Shown here piece by piece: positions 20,126-31,304 of a DNA stretch of 64,000 bases. Both the position numbers and the translations under genes were made by a program. Each line of letters begins with the position of its first letter. The stretch's first letter is position 1. The notes beneath the pieces were generated by a model. The model did no database searches. It was not told where the DNA came from and saw nothing but the letters and a program-made list of their open reading frames with translations. The stretch lies in NCBI RefSeq assembly GCF_024362695.1, contig NC_065433.1, forward strand, positions 23,185,700 through 23,249,699, written 5' to 3'. Source of the DNA: Pectinophora gossypiella (lineage: Eukaryota; Arthropoda; Insecta; Lepidoptera; Gelechiidae).

Positions 20126-20807
20126 ACAATACTTTTTCTACGACGACGTCATTTTTCCTTTTTATTTTATACTTTTTAGTGTTTTGAAACGAAACACAAA
20201 AATTTTCCAATTTATTTTCCAACGCGCGGGAAAATGGCGGCAAATGTATACTTTTTTTTATAGTATATCTATGGCACCAAACAAAGTAAAGGTGCCAGTT
20301 TCCAGGTCAAAAAAAAAAACAACAACAATGCTTTTTTGGCGACATTATAGTACAGTTACACTTTGTAAACAATGCTTTTATAGGCCATAGAGCGTACACT
20401 TTTTCAAAGAGTTTAATTATGTATGTACTTATATTAGACTTTTTGGTTATTTAAATGCCAGATTAAAGTAGAGGAGTAGAAAAAAGAAAGTGATAGAGTA
20501 CCAACGAATACGAGTTGATTCGTACTTTCTCCCTAGTAAGTACCTAGTGTACGTATAGCCCTCCTACAACTATACGTTTAATTCTGCTGGCCAGTTATTC
20601 TGTGCGCCATGTAGCTGAACCTTCAAATCGAAGTTCGGTTTTGCTAGCCTCATTAGAGCCTATCATAACATCGACCTGGGATAGACATTTAGGAGTCGCC
20701 GTCGCCGGACACGGCTTGGATGATGATGATGATGATGATGATGACGTATGGTAACTGTGGTTTTAAAATTTGGACACAGGAAATTACAGCCACCAACGCT
20801 TAAATAA
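20126..20807. other. No gene seen
   Basis: Unassigned. Has an ATG repeat (20720-20744) at the end of what may be a LINE tail (AGCCTATCATAACATCGACC to GATGATGAT). Confidence 0.35.
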
Positions 20808-21121
20808 TCTTCTTCTATCGTGTGGGTTGTGAGGTGGAATACCAACCTCATCAACTCTGTTGTCAGGGTTATTATTGAGCCACCAAAGGCCCCTAAAATG
20901 ACTCATGTAACGACTACATACTTACATCAGTAAGTCGTAACCGGGAATAACGGCTTAACGTGTCTTCCGAAGCACGGATCATCTTACTTTTGGACAATCA
21001 GGTGATCAGCCTGTAATGTCCTAACCAAACTAGAGATCACAAGGTGGTTTTTGTGATATGTCCCCATCGAGATTCGAACCCGGGACCTCCGGATCACGCT
21101 CAACCGGACCACTGAGGCCGT
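20808..21121 (-). mobile_element. SINE-B, near full length
   Basis: Reverse orientation: 3' tail TCTTCTTCTATCGTGTGGGT at left; GGCCTCAGTGGTCCGG head and GGGTTCGAATCTCGATGGGG B box at right. The shared central domain reads (minus strand) TTCGGAAGACACGTTAAGCC. Confidence 0.9.
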
Positions 21122-21199
21122 TATAAAACCACAATACATTTTGCATCCAACATTTGGCCGCATAAATCATACGAACGATTAGTGGATTAGGGACAAGCA

Positions 21200-21280
21200 T
21201 GACAGTTGCGTGGCGTTACGTCACGTCACGTCACGTCGTGTCGGGTCGCGTGGCGTGTCACGCTGTCGCCGTGTCACCGT
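21200..21280 (+). repeat. ACGTC-rich low-complexity block
   Basis: GTCACGTCACGTCACGTCGTG followed by CGCGTGGCGTGTCACGCTG. CpG-dense simple sequence, similar in flavour to 46312-46485. Confidence 0.6.
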
Positions 21281-21852
21281 CTATGATTCGCTGGTTTGTT
21301 TATTAACTAATATAGTTAGAAATCGTTTTGCATTCCCTTGTAAATTGTGAAATGTGATGACTTCATTATGATTTTACATAATCTTTATCTAATCCTTGAA
21401 TTAAGTTCGTAAAAGAGGATTATTCCATTTTGTGTTTATTTCTGTGCGGTAGTCTAGCTCGTTGTTTCGACGTAAGGGAATTTGACTGGGTCAAAGATAT
21501 ACGTAAACGCATGTATGGAAATAAAAACAATTAAAAAAAAACATTACAATTTTCGTGAACTTAGAATCATGGTCTGAATCATCCCCCTCAGTTTTCGTTT
21601 TAGTGTCACTAACACCCATATTATGTACTTGTATGCCTACCTTTACGTACTTATACGGGGTGTAAGTGACGTAACTTTCCTGGAATTTTTCATCTCAAAA
21701 GTATAGAATATAATATAAAATAATTGAAAATAATCTATACTTATAATAAATCTGTAGAGAGGTCAATTCTGTACATTAAATATTTTTTCAAAATAACTAT
21801 CAGGGGGTGATAAGTGATCGATACTGATGCCAAAAATGCAATCAGTAAAATT

Positions 21853-21893
<41 letters not shown>

Positions 21894-22029
21894 ATGTTCC
21901 TTATAGAAACAAAAACTACTGGACGGATTTTAATGAAACTTGGTACAATTATTCTTCACACTCCTGGACAGGTCATAGTATACTTTTCATCACGCTACAA
22001 TCAATAGGAGCAGAGTAGTGAAGGGAAAT

Positions 22030-22900
22030 CCTTTTGTATGAAAAATCTAAACCACTCAAGTTAGACTTTTGAAATTTGGCATGCAGGTACCTTAGATAAC
22101 GTAGAGGTGCACTAAGAAAGGAATTCCCGAAATTCCCACGGGAACGGGAATTAGCGGAAAAATATTTTTGTATGAAAAATCTAAACCATTCAAGTTAGAT
22201 GTTTGAAATTTGTCATGCAGGTACCTTAGATACCGTAGAGGTGTACTAAGAAAGGAATTCCCGAAATTCCCACGGGAACGGGAATTAGCGGGAAAATCCT
22301 TTTGTATGAAAAATCTAAACCACTCAAGTTAGACGTTTGAAATTTGGCATGCAGGTACCATAGGTACCGTAGAGGTGCACTAAGAAAGGAATTCCCAAAA
22401 TTCTCACGGGAACGGGAATTAGCGGGAAATACCTTTTGTATGAAAAATCTAAACCACTCAAGTTAGACATTTGAAATTTAGCATGCAGATACCTTAGGTA
22501 CCGTGGAGGTGCACTAAGAAAGGAATTCCCGAAATTCTCACGAGAACGGGAATTAGCGGGAAAATCCTTTTGTATGAAAAATCTAAACCATTCAAGTTAG
22601 ACGTTTGAAATTTGTCATGCAGGTACCTTAGGTACCGTGGAGGTGCACTAAGAAAGGAATTCCCGAAATTCCCACGGGAACGGGAATTAACGGGAAAATC
22701 CTTTTGTATGAAAAATCTAAACCATTCAAGTAAGATGTTTAAAATTTGGCACGCAGGTACCTTGGACACCGTAGAGGTGTACTAAGAAAGGAATTCCCGA
22801 AATTCCCACGGGAACGGGAATTAGCGGGAAAATCCTTTTGTATGAAAAATCTAAACCACTCAAGTTAGACGTTTGAAATTTGGCATGCAGGTACTTTAGT
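22030..22900 (+). repeat. 134-bp tandem array inside the Helitron
   Basis: The anchor TTTTGTATGAAAAATCTAAA repeats at 22033, 22167 (one mismatch), 22301, 22435, 22569, 22703 and 22837, exactly 134 bases apart. Each unit has TAGACGTTTGAAATTTGGCA, GCAGGTACCTTAG and AATTCCCACGGGAACGGG blocks. Degenerate units continue to 23300. Confidence 0.95.
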
Positions 22901-23337
22901 AAACTTAAAGCTTAGTTGCAACAGGATATTACAAAATTCCCACGGGAACGGTAGTTAGCGGGAAAAAAACATTTGTATGAAAAAATCAAATCTAAATAAA
23001 AGGAGAAACTGACTGACTCAGTGACTGACATATCAACGCATAGCCTGAACGGCTAAATGTAGGCATTTGAAATTTGGAAGGGACATAGCTTAGTTACCGT
23101 AGAGGTGCACTAAGAAAGGAATTCCCGGAATTCCCACGGGAACGGAAATTAGCGGGAAAATCCTTTTGTATGAAAAATCTAAACCGCTTAAGTTAGACGC
23201 TTGAAATTTGGCATGCAGGTACCTTAGTTAACTTAAACCTTAGTTGCAACAGGATATTGCAAAATTCCCACGGAAACGGGAGTTAGCGGGAAAAAAACAT
23301 TTGTATGAAAAAATCGAAACCGCGTAAGATAGATGTT

Positions 23338-23530
23338 TTCAATTCAATTCAATTAAATTATTTATTGCATTCCATGTAGTACAATGGGGTGTTACATAGG
23401 CATAGGAACTAAAACATGGACCCTGTAGGGCACAGCAACGTTGAAGGGAAGAGAGGAAGTGTGTATTAAAATTAAAACTCAATGAACAATCAATTAAAAA
23501 AAAATCAATTCAATCAATTGATTCAATCTA
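23338..23530 (-). repeat. LINE 3' end nested in the Helitron
   Basis: CAATTCAATTCAATTAAATT tail, then TATTGCATTCCATGTAGTAC: the reverse of a LINE end with GAATTGAATTG repeats. It interrupts the Helitron block GATGTTTTCAA...TCTAGCATGC. Confidence 0.7.
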
Positions 23531-23835
23531 GCATGCATGCATACCTTAGTAAATATAAAGTTTATTTTTGGCTGTATTTTGAAAAATGGGAGTTATTGGG
23601 AAAAAAATTGTATGAAAAAATCTAAACTGCATAAGTTAAATGCTTGAAATTTGATATGCACTCCCACACACACAAAGATCTCTCTCTTATATAACACGCC
23701 ACGCGGACGAAGTCGCGGGCAAAAGCTAGTAATAATTAAAACATGAATTTTGCGACAGAACACTTGATATTAACTCAGAATCATGGTCTGAATCATCCCC
23801 CTCAGTATTCGTTACGATGTCACTAGCTCCCTGTA

Positions 23836-24270
23836 CACTCCTCCGCTTGTGGATACGGCGTGATGGTAGGTAAGTGTGTTATGTTGAGTTCTTTTCAGTG
23901 AGCATAAGGCATTTGAATGTTACGGTATATCTAGTAGGTATGCGGTATATAACATAGCAATATTTGACTCTTTGCCTTAAGGTGTGTTCCGCATCACACT
24001 TTGTACGATATGTATTAGCGACAGAGTGCATTTGCTGCTTACATCGCTCCATAAGTTTCGTAATACCATAATACCAGCTCTTATTGGCCCTTGATGGATG
24101 AGGTGGGTGATGGGTGGCGTGTGAATTGACATCCTGTAGTACTTTCACGCATCTGCTAAAAGTATTCCTCATTTTACCACTCTTATTTCTCTTATTGCGA
24201 GCGAAAAGAGGACTCGTCATTGTGATTTTCGAAATTACTAATAAAAAAAATATTATAATGTATCAGAAGA
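23836..24270. other. No gene seen
   Basis: Unassigned DNA following a MITE-C half (23755-23835). Confidence 0.4.
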
Positions 24271-24499
24271 CAAAGACATTTTTTTTGGTTAAATTTGCCC
24301 CAAGAAGGAGCAGGCAAAGGTATATAGCCATACAGCCTGGTGAAGTGAAATTTTTCTTCATGTGAGTTTTTGAAAAGAAATGGCTTAGGCCTCCAGAAAT
24401 TATGTGACAAAAAATCTCATTTGACTAGGCTGTGAGGCTATGTTCCTTAGCCTGCCCCAAATGGCAATTGATTTAACAAAAAATATCTCTGCCAATTTC

Positions 24500-24890
24500 A
24501 AAGCGACGAAATCTTGTCTGTGGTAAGGCTTTTTGGCGGGAACGTGAACGATATGGTTGCTTTCTTCTAAATAATAAATACGAAGTGGTGTTTTGTGGTT
24601 AATGATCGCATTAAGTTTGTCGGAAAACTTTCGCGATAGTGTTATTATATCGGGATATTTAATAAACAAAGTGTACTTACCCATCTATTTTCGCTTCGTG
24701 TCAACAAGCCGCTTCATAACTCGAAAGTTTATGCAGACTTTTGAGTTAAGTAATTTGTTCGGGTTTCGGAGTAGGAGGTTGCTCCGAGGGTGGGAGCTTA
24801 GGTTTCATCATTTATCGTCATCACCTCTCATCAGTTTATTAATCATCTTCTAGAAAAATAATACATAAGACATGGCTGTATGGGCATAGT
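24500..24890 (+). repeat. Inverted repeat arm, pairs with 26700-27060
   Basis: GGCTTTTTGGCGGGAACGTG, GTGGTGTTTTGTGGTTAATG, GATCGCATTAAG and CAAGCCGCTTCATAACTCGA all reappear reverse-complemented at 26700-27060. Each arm is about 370-390 bp. The arm ends near ACATAAGACATGGCTGTAT. A related end lies at 24280-24370. Confidence 0.8.
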
Positions 24891-25318
24891 TCATTTTTGC
24901 CTTGCCCTTGTTGCCATACTTCAGGACCTGAAATAGTCAGGTCACACCATTGTACTCGGACGCTTATGATCCTACGTATTAGAGTCTTATTCTTTATTCT
25001 ATGGTAGGTTTCATTACACTTGCCGTTAGTTTAAATATTTTTCCTTAACCCACACACAAAGCACACGCCTTCGATGTCACAGAATAAATAATTTCGATAG
25101 TCAATGTAGCCGAAACATGAAGTGGCGTCGTGCAACATCGTCCGATGATTAATGACAGCAAGGCGTCCACTCGGAAAATGTAACGAAAACACCCCGAAGC
25201 CCGCTTTCACATTCAAATCAACGATTTACATTGCCTGTGACGTATGGTTCGGAATCCGGAACATATTACTAGTCGCGCACTTCCTAAACCAATACGGGAA
25301 TTACACGATACACCGACA

Positions 25319-25492
25319 ACCTCCGTGGTGTTAGAGCATTCGGCTCACGACCTGGAGGTCCAGGTTCGATTCCCTTTGTGAAATTGTCTTTTGCTTGGCT
25401 AGGATATTGCAGGCTCAATTGTCTAAAAAAGTAACATGATTCCGTGTTTCGGAAGGCACGTTAAGCCGTTGGCCCCGGGTTACTAGCCCAAA
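25319..25492 (+). mobile_element. Diverged SINE with shared central domain
   Basis: Head CCTCCGTGGTGTTAGAGCAT, B box CAGGTTCGATTCCC, middle TTCGGAAGGCACGTTAAGCC. The tail is lost. It differs from SINE-A and SINE-B, so it may be a further subfamily. Confidence 0.65.
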
Positions 25493-26266
25493 CAAATCTA
25501 CAACCCTGTGTAGTGCACACATAAAATTTACGTTTTTTTTTGTATAATGGCAACACCGCGGTTTTCTCTCTGTCTTCTACTCTATCACATCATGGCGACC
25601 GGTGTTGCTTTTTCTCTAACTTTGTATATTTACATTACTTATTTAAAGTATTACAGTCCACATTTAAAAGCTCACGCAAGTGTTTTCATTCATAAGGCGC
25701 ATGGTCGATAATCTCTTCGGCTGATTGAGGGGAGGCCTGTGCCAGTGGGATGGAAGGCTACTATTTATAATAATAATTATGTTTCAATGAGAAGAGTGCA
25801 AAGTGCGAGCTTGCGAGATAGCCCCTCCCTATATAACCAAGTCCGAACTCCTTCTTGTAGCCTGATCAAGCAAACGCAACGCTGAAAACGAAATAAAACA
25901 AATGCTAATAGATGTTGTTGTTTAAATTCGCCTTATACAAGCCAGACAAAGATCTGTGGACCATACAGCCTTGACATTAGTAATTTAATATTCGAAATTC
26001 ACGATCAAAATAGGTCTAAGCCGGATTTCACATAATTCGCTTACTTACGTCATTTTCGACCAAGCATTGCATAAGTTTTCCTTTCGACCTCTCCCGAACC
26101 ACGTTCGATTCTCGCCCGTACTCCGTATTCTATTCATCACAGAATATGGGTGGATGGAAACTGCAATTGATTAATCCGAATAAGAATTCTGAATAACACT
26201 TAATATTATAAATTTCATATTTATTATTTATCCTCTTGATATCGGCAATCGAAAGGTGTTTTTCGG
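25493..26266. other. Unassigned DNA with a LINE-tail remnant
   Basis: 25722-25770 has TTGAGGGGAGGCCTGTGCCA, the RTE-LINE 3'-end style. Nothing else is recognised. Confidence 0.4.
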
Positions 26267-26331
26267 TATAAAAAGCGTCGCGGTTTCAGAGCGGGTGACC
26301 ACACGTCGCCCGTGCACACGGAAACTCCCAA
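26267..26331 (+). promoter_or_regulatory. Candidate TATA-box promoter
   Basis: GGTATAAAAAGCG at 26265-26277, a TCAG initiator-like site at 26285-26288 and a short leader before an ATG in good context (CAAATGG). The spacing from TATA to the TCAG is a little short. Confidence 0.4.
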
Positions 26332-26367
26332 ATGGATAACCACTACGTTGGGGTGAAAGTGAAACAG
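26332..26367 (+). CDS. Candidate 12-codon first exon of an unknown gene
   Basis: ATG opens MDNHYVGVKVKQ and ends at CAG|GTAAAT, a sound splice donor in phase 0. A TATA box lies 65 bases upstream. It is not a signal peptide and matches nothing I recognise. No second exon was identified downstream on the plus strand; intervening DNA is full of transposons, so the intron could be long or the call wrong. Confidence 0.4.
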
Positions 26368-26699
26368 GTAAATGCATGGCCACTTTACTCATTTATTGGA
26401 TACTTTGGAAGAAACGTTATAGTGCTATAGAGGTGGGGAATTTTTAAACCACTGGAAAATTTTCTGTTTTTGTCAAAAGAGCTACGGGAGCTGTATTTGT
26501 CTTTCCTAATGTTACGTTTATATTTTTTATTTAAGTTTTTCGAATCAGCCTACAGTCCTTATTGCGTTTGTAATAATATCTTGCTAACCGAAATCCATGC
26601 GGGGGAAGTCGTGGGCAAAAGATAAATACGTTTAGCAACATTTGCTAGCTATTTATAACCCTTTTAAATTTCTTTGGTACTTACTTACATATTTTTTTT
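26368..26699. other. No gene seen; intron of the candidate gene if real
   Basis: AT-rich DNA. At 26595-26625 a worn CATGCGGGGGAAGTCGTGGG resembles the Helitron 3' end. Confidence 0.35.
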
Positions 26700-27060
26700 A
26701 TTTGGTTTTCCCCGAAGAGCAAGGCAAAGGGAAATAAGCCTATACAGCCATGTCTTATGTATTTTTATCTTTTAATAATGATTAATGAAATGGATGAATG
26801 ATGGAACCTAAGCCCCTAAACGAATTAACTCAAAAGGCCGCATAAACTTTCGAATTATGAAGCGGCTTCTAGGTACGAAACGAAAATAGATAGGAAAGCT
26901 TTGTTTATTGAATCTTCCGATATAATAACACTATCGTGAATGTTTTCCGACTAACTTAATGCGATCATTAACCACAAAACACCACTTCGTATTAATTATT
27001 TAGATAATTCAATGAAGAAAGAAACTGTCACGTTCCATTTCCCGCCAAAAAGCCCCCTTA
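26700..27060 (-). repeat. Inverted repeat arm, pairs with 24500-24890
   Basis: Reverse complement of the 24.5 kb arm, about 1.8 kb apart. Contains CGAATTATGAAGCGGCTTCT and ATTAACCACAAAACACCACT. Both arms look like ends of one TIR family. Confidence 0.8.
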
Positions 27061-27088
27061 CTTTGGTACAATAAAATTGACCAATAGG

Positions 27089-27310
27089 GTAGTTTCCAAC
27101 TAGTCAAATCAGTTACTTTTTACTAAACGTCAAAACATGAAATTACTATGGAAATTGTATGAAAAAGTAACCTGTGACGTCATAGAAAAACGTGATAAAA
27201 TGACGCATTTTCTTTATTAAAATTGATAAATAAGTTATAATATAGAAAAAAATGTTTTTTTCTAATTTTAGATCTGTCTTTATTTAGTACTTAATCAGAA
27301 TTTCATAATC
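27089..27310. mobile_element. MITE-E left arm
   Basis: TAGTTTCCAACTAGTCAAAT, TTACTTTTTACTAAACGTCA and TGTGACGTCATAG. The same sequence returns inverted at 27590-27834. Between the two arms lie a reversed MITE-B piece (27311-27433) and the 3' end of a SINE-B. Confidence 0.8.
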
Positions 27311-27489
27311 ATACACTTTGATACCAAGTCACACTAACTTTTTTGACAAATTAAACAGTAAGTGTCATTAAATGTCAAATATGATAGTGCGACATGGTTC
27401 TAAAGTGGGTACATGATATTACTCATGACTGTACGCCATAATCATTTGGTGTAAGTTGTATTATAGAGGGCAAAATAGACAGTTCAGGT

Positions 27490-28104
27490 CTCTTCTTCTA
27501 TCGTGTGGATTGTGAAGTGAGTGAAGTGAATTACCAACCTCATCACCCCTGGTGTCAGGGTTATAATTGGGTCGTGTACTAGGTTCAAGATAAATTATGA
27601 AATTCTGATTACTAAATAAAGACACATCTAAAACTAACGAAAAACATTTTCTTTTTTCTATTAAACTTATTTATGAATTTTAATCAAGAAAAACGTAATA
27701 ATAAGTCCGACATTTTGTCACGTTTTTCTATGACGTCACAGAGTGCTTTTTCATACAAATTCCATAGTAATTTCGTGTTTTGACGTTTAGTAAAAAGTAA
27801 CTGATTTGACTAGTTGGAAACTAGCCTATTGAGCCGCCAAAGGCCCATGTAACGTGGCTCATGTAACGTGGCTCATGTAACGGCTACTCACTTACATCAG
27901 TAAATAGTAACCGGGAACAACGGCTTAACATGCCTTCCGAAGCACGGATCATCTTACTTTTTGGACAATCAGGTGATCAGCCTGTAATGTCCTAACCAAA
28001 CTAGGGATCACAAAGTTATTTTGTGATATGTCCCCACCGGGATTTGAACCCGGGACCTTTGGATCGTGAACCCAACGCTCAACCACTGGACCACGGAGGC
28101 CGTC
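27490..28104 (-). mobile_element. SINE-B, 12-bp TSD, split by a MITE-E arm
   Basis: Flanked by GACAGTTCAGGT at 27478-27489 and 28105-28116. The reverse-oriented SINE starts TCTTCTTCTATCGTGTGGAT and resumes at GAGCCGCCAAAGG near 27835 after an inserted MITE-E arm (about 27553-27834). The head ends at GACCACGGAGGCC. Order of events: SINE first, then MITE-E. Confidence 0.85.
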
Positions 28105-28116
28105 GACAGTTCAGGT

Positions 28117-28599
28117 AAATGGTGTAGACGAAGCCCAAGACGAAGGTACTTATACCAGATAATCTCCAGTCTCGACATACAGAGTAGTCAAGATACTTGC
28201 AAAAGACTCGACAAATCTGGAAAGAGCTCCACCCATGAGCCTAGCTCTTTTTAGAGAGAGAAATTACTTTGGTTTCTGACTGTATTATCTGACAAGATGC
28301 TCAAGGCGACACTGGCTCCAGCTATAACGCAATTACTCGTAAGCTTGAAACGCCTGAAATCTGATCGCCTGCGAATAATGTTTTCTTAGACCAATTGAAT
28401 TATATATAACCGCATTTTGTATCTAATTTCTCTGGAGTGGGCTTGTGTTACGTGTTTCCTTAGCGATCGCTTGCCTTTCATTCATATATCATATTGATAC
28501 AGTCAACTTGACTTCTGAATTTTGAATGAAGGATATGTGTGTATTAGGTGTACTCAGATGTCGACTGACAGAGATGAATGGAAGAGGAATTCATGATGT
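28117..28599. other. No gene seen
   Basis: Unassigned DNA. Confidence 0.4.
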
Positions 28600-28973
28600 G
28601 CCTCCGTGGTCCAGTGGTTGAGGGTTCGAATCCCGGTGGGGACATATCACAAAAAAACACTTTCTGATCCCTAGTTTGGACATTACAGGCTGATCACCTG
28701 ATTGTCCGAAAGTAAGTTGATCCGTGTATCGGAAGGTTGGTCCCGGCTACGACTTACTGATGTAAGTGAGTAATCGTTACATGCGCCACGTCAGGGGCTT
28801 TTGGCGGCTAAATCATAACCCTGACACCAGGGTTGTTGAGGCTGGTATTCCACCTCACAACCAACACGATAAGTAGAAGAAGTAGGACAGGAGGGTGATG
28901 ACTTCTGCTTCAAGGAGGTAGAAGGATAGATTCTGATGGATAATAAAAACTAACGGTTGCAATTCGTTCTTTT
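28600..28973 (+). mobile_element. SINE-B with 90-bp 3' extension
   Basis: Head GCCTCCGTGGTCCAGTGGTT, internal deletion in the anticodon region, B box GGGTTCGAATCCCGGTGGGG. After the usual end, a further block ACTTCTGCTTCAAGGAGGTA to GATAATAAAAACTAA is present, found again inverted beside the SINE-B at 29968. Confidence 0.85.
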
Positions 28974-28979
28974 GTTGAT

Positions 28980-29345
28980 TGAGATATTATTATCAAACAT
29001 CTCTCTCTTGGGTCGGTCCCTCATGTCTGAGGATCGTAGTCAGCATCAGGGTTACGAGGACCCTTCATGCTGACTCTCTTGGGAAAATAGAAGCAGTGGT
29101 TTCCCGTTGCTTTCTGCCCCAGACATTTTTGAAGTTATTTAAACTCCAAGGCCGCTGTTGCCTCTACGGTCGGTTGACCGACCGGTGGTACGGTTATACC
29201 GCCATTGCTCGGTCGCCAGAGCCTCGACCGTTATGTAGCAGGGAGCACCGTGGCGCCCAGGGGACACCGCCGCCAGCGACTCATAACGAAGCACCGACGC
29301 GCGCAGGTGAGGTTGGCAGCTGGGCCGAAAATAATTTGTGTTCTT
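28980..29345 (+). repeat. Moderately GC-rich repeat-like block
   Basis: TCCCTCATGTCTGAGGATCG, GGAAAATAGAAGCAGTGGTT and TTGCTTTCTGCCCCAGACAT look like a dispersed lepidopteran repeat rather than a gene. It is open in two frames but has no domain I recognise. Confidence 0.4.
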
Positions 29346-29377
29346 TCCGTTCTCCCCTTACTCCCCACATCAAACAT

Positions 29378-29585
29378 CATCATCATCATCATCAGCCCAT
29401 TAACGTCCCCACTGCAGGGGCACGGGCCTTCCCTATAGATGGATAAAGAGATCGGGACTTAAACCATCACGCGGGCCCAGTGCGGATTGGTGGTTATTAA
29501 CGACTGCTAATGCAGCCGAGACCAACGGCTTAACGTGCTTTCCGAAGCACGGAGGAGCTCGAGATGAAAACTTTTTTTTTGTGGT
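29378..29585 (-). mobile_element. SINE-A, 5'-truncated, 12-bp TSD
   Basis: Flanked by CACATCAAACAT at 29366-29377 and 29586-29597. It holds only the (ATC)n tail, the 3' domain and the central domain up to GAGCTCGAGATGAAAAC; the tRNA/5S head is missing. Truncation with an intact TSD is the signature of incomplete reverse transcription. Confidence 0.9.
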
Positions 29586-29597
29586 CACATCAAACAT

Positions 29598-29877
29598 ACA
29601 TGATGGCAATAGCCTCCAGTCACAGTACGGAGTAGGGGGGTAATTACATACCACAAAGCTCGAGTAATTCCCTTTAAATGCGACACACACCAGCCTGAAA
29701 ATTAGTCCGGACAAGATTGCATTAGAAGACACTCACTGAGAATGATTACGACTCAGCCGGGTGGGGGTTGAATTTCTACAGCCTTATTCCGGCAAATACG
29801 ATACTAAATCCCGGAAAAAAGAAGTTTTACTGACCAAGATCTTCTATCGTGTGGGTTGTGTGGGTGTCAACAAAATA
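29598..29877. other. No gene seen
   Basis: Unassigned DNA. Confidence 0.4.
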
Positions 29878-30289
29878 ACCAATTGCGGCCCTTAGTTTTT
29901 ATTATCCATTAGAATCTGTCATTCTACCTTCTTGAAGCAGAAATCATCATTCACCTGCCCTTTTTCTTTTTATCGTGTTGGTTGTGAGGTAGAATACCAA
30001 CCTCATCCACCCTGGTGTCAGGGTTATTATTGAGCCGCCAAAGGCCCCTGACATGGCTCATGTAACGAGTACTTACTTACATCAGTAAGTAGTAACCGGG
30101 ACTAACGACTTAACGTGCCTTCCGAAGCACGGATCATCTTACTTTTGGACAATCAGGTAATCAGTCTGTAATTTCCTAACCAAACTAGAGATCACAAAGT
30201 GATTTTTGTGATATGTCCCCACCGGGATTCGAACTCGGGACCTCAGGATCGTGAGCCTAACGCTCAACGACTGGACCACCGAGGCCGTT
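29878..30289 (-). mobile_element. SINE-B with the 90-bp extension, inverted
   Basis: The extension block at 29878-29965 (TTAGTTTTTATTATCC ... CTTGAAGCAGAAATCATCAT) precedes the SINE 3' end. The head ends GGACCACCGAGGCCGTTG. With 28600-28973 it forms a 370-bp inverted pair. Confidence 0.85.
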
Positions 30290-30404
30290 GTCAAGATATC
30301 TTGATCTAATATGATCGTATCGATATTAGTAAGTGCCACATTATGGCATTTAACTACTTGGCCGGACAAATGGGGAGCGCTTCGGGCTTTCGACCGGTTT
30401 CACG

Positions 30405-30633
30405 ATGGGACGGATAATTCACAACTGTTAATTTTAAAATGAATGAATATGCACCCCGTTTGACGTGTGCTGCCAACTTAATTCTGTGAGGTTATTGGAA
30501 AATATAAAAATTTGGGAGGGTTTTTAAAATTCCTGCCTAAAATTGAAGTGTGTTCCCTGCGTTTTCGGCGGATAAGAAAATGACAGGTATAACTTAAAAT
30601 AAATTTAAGAGGTGTCTGCAGGAGTCGGGGCCA
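30405..30633. mobile_element. MITE-D, truncated
   Basis: Right TIR intact (TATAACTTAAAATAAATTTA to GTCTGCAGGAGTCGGGGCCA). The left end is lost against a GGACAAATGGGGAGCGC fragment (30330-30395). Confidence 0.7.
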
Positions 30634-30969
30634 ATGTCTTTTAAAATTCAAACACACTTGCACTCAAACGACGAATAGATAAGTAAGTATAAATTAATAC
30701 GTAGTAGTGGCCAACAGCTGTGTAGAGTACGCCAGGTGTAGGGGCGGTTTTTCATGCATCGCCTCCGTCCAGGGCTTCAATATTGAATTAAGTGGGCGAT
30801 GCGATCAATGCTCATTTGTTCGTATCTACTAGCCAGAGGCACGGACTCGTCCACAAGACTTAGTTCTTGTCACTACACTGATAGTGCTTTTTTAAAATGA
30901 ATTTTCATTTGTTTACCTCGATACTACAATAATAGATTAGATAATAGATAGAGACTTTTTAATCTTTAT

Positions 30970-31300
30970 GTCGAAGGACGATCCCGACGACCCGATTACT
31001 CTAGCCATAGAGGCGGCCAATCAGCTCGCGACACCAAACATTTCAGGACCCCGATACCGACCCCGCCGGCGTGATCGACGATTTCCCTCAATCAGCGCTT
31101 ATTGCTATCGACCCACTAGGGCCGATTAATTCTTTCAAATATTTTTCTTCACAGACGACGCCCTGAGCCGAGGTTCGCGCTCAACTGGACACCTTTAGGC
31201 TTGTTGTCTTAAACATTATACCGGGTGAGAGCCTTCAGCGCTCCCCATTTGTCCGGCCAAGTAGTTAATGCCATCTGCGGCAAATCTACAATAAGTAAAA
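30970..31300 (-). repeat. GGACAAATGGGGAGCGC-family repeat, long copy
   Basis: Reverse orientation of 2433-2745: GACCCCGCCGGCGTG, TTTGTCCGGCCAAGTAGTTA and ATCTACAATAAGT at the end. Confidence 0.65.
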
Positions 31301-31304
31301 AAAA

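Larger units (their letters stand above)
21734..23729 (+). mobile_element. Non-autonomous Helitron, 1996 bp
   Basis: Starts TCTATACTTATAATAAATCT after an A and ends with hairpin CGCGGACGAAGTCGCG then GGCAAAAGCTAG before a T, so the A|T target and CTRR terminus both fit. Near the 5' end is a (GTCT)n microsatellite at 21858-21890. A 134-bp tandem array fills the middle. A LINE tail is nested at about 23338-23530. At 22985-23040 it repeats GGAGAAACTGACTGACT and GACATATCAACGCATAGCC, the 5' part of the other Helitron (1760-2290), so it looks composite. It has no Rep/helicase coding. Confidence 0.85.

Noticed and set aside
22494..22769. Minus-strand ORF with a repeated FIQKDFPVNSR-like peptide
   Set aside because: Translation of the 134-bp Helitron array.
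28979..29446. 155-residue plus-strand ORF as a gene
   Set aside because: It runs from repeat-like DNA straight into the SINE-A tail (HHHHHH from ATC repeats); no conserved domain.
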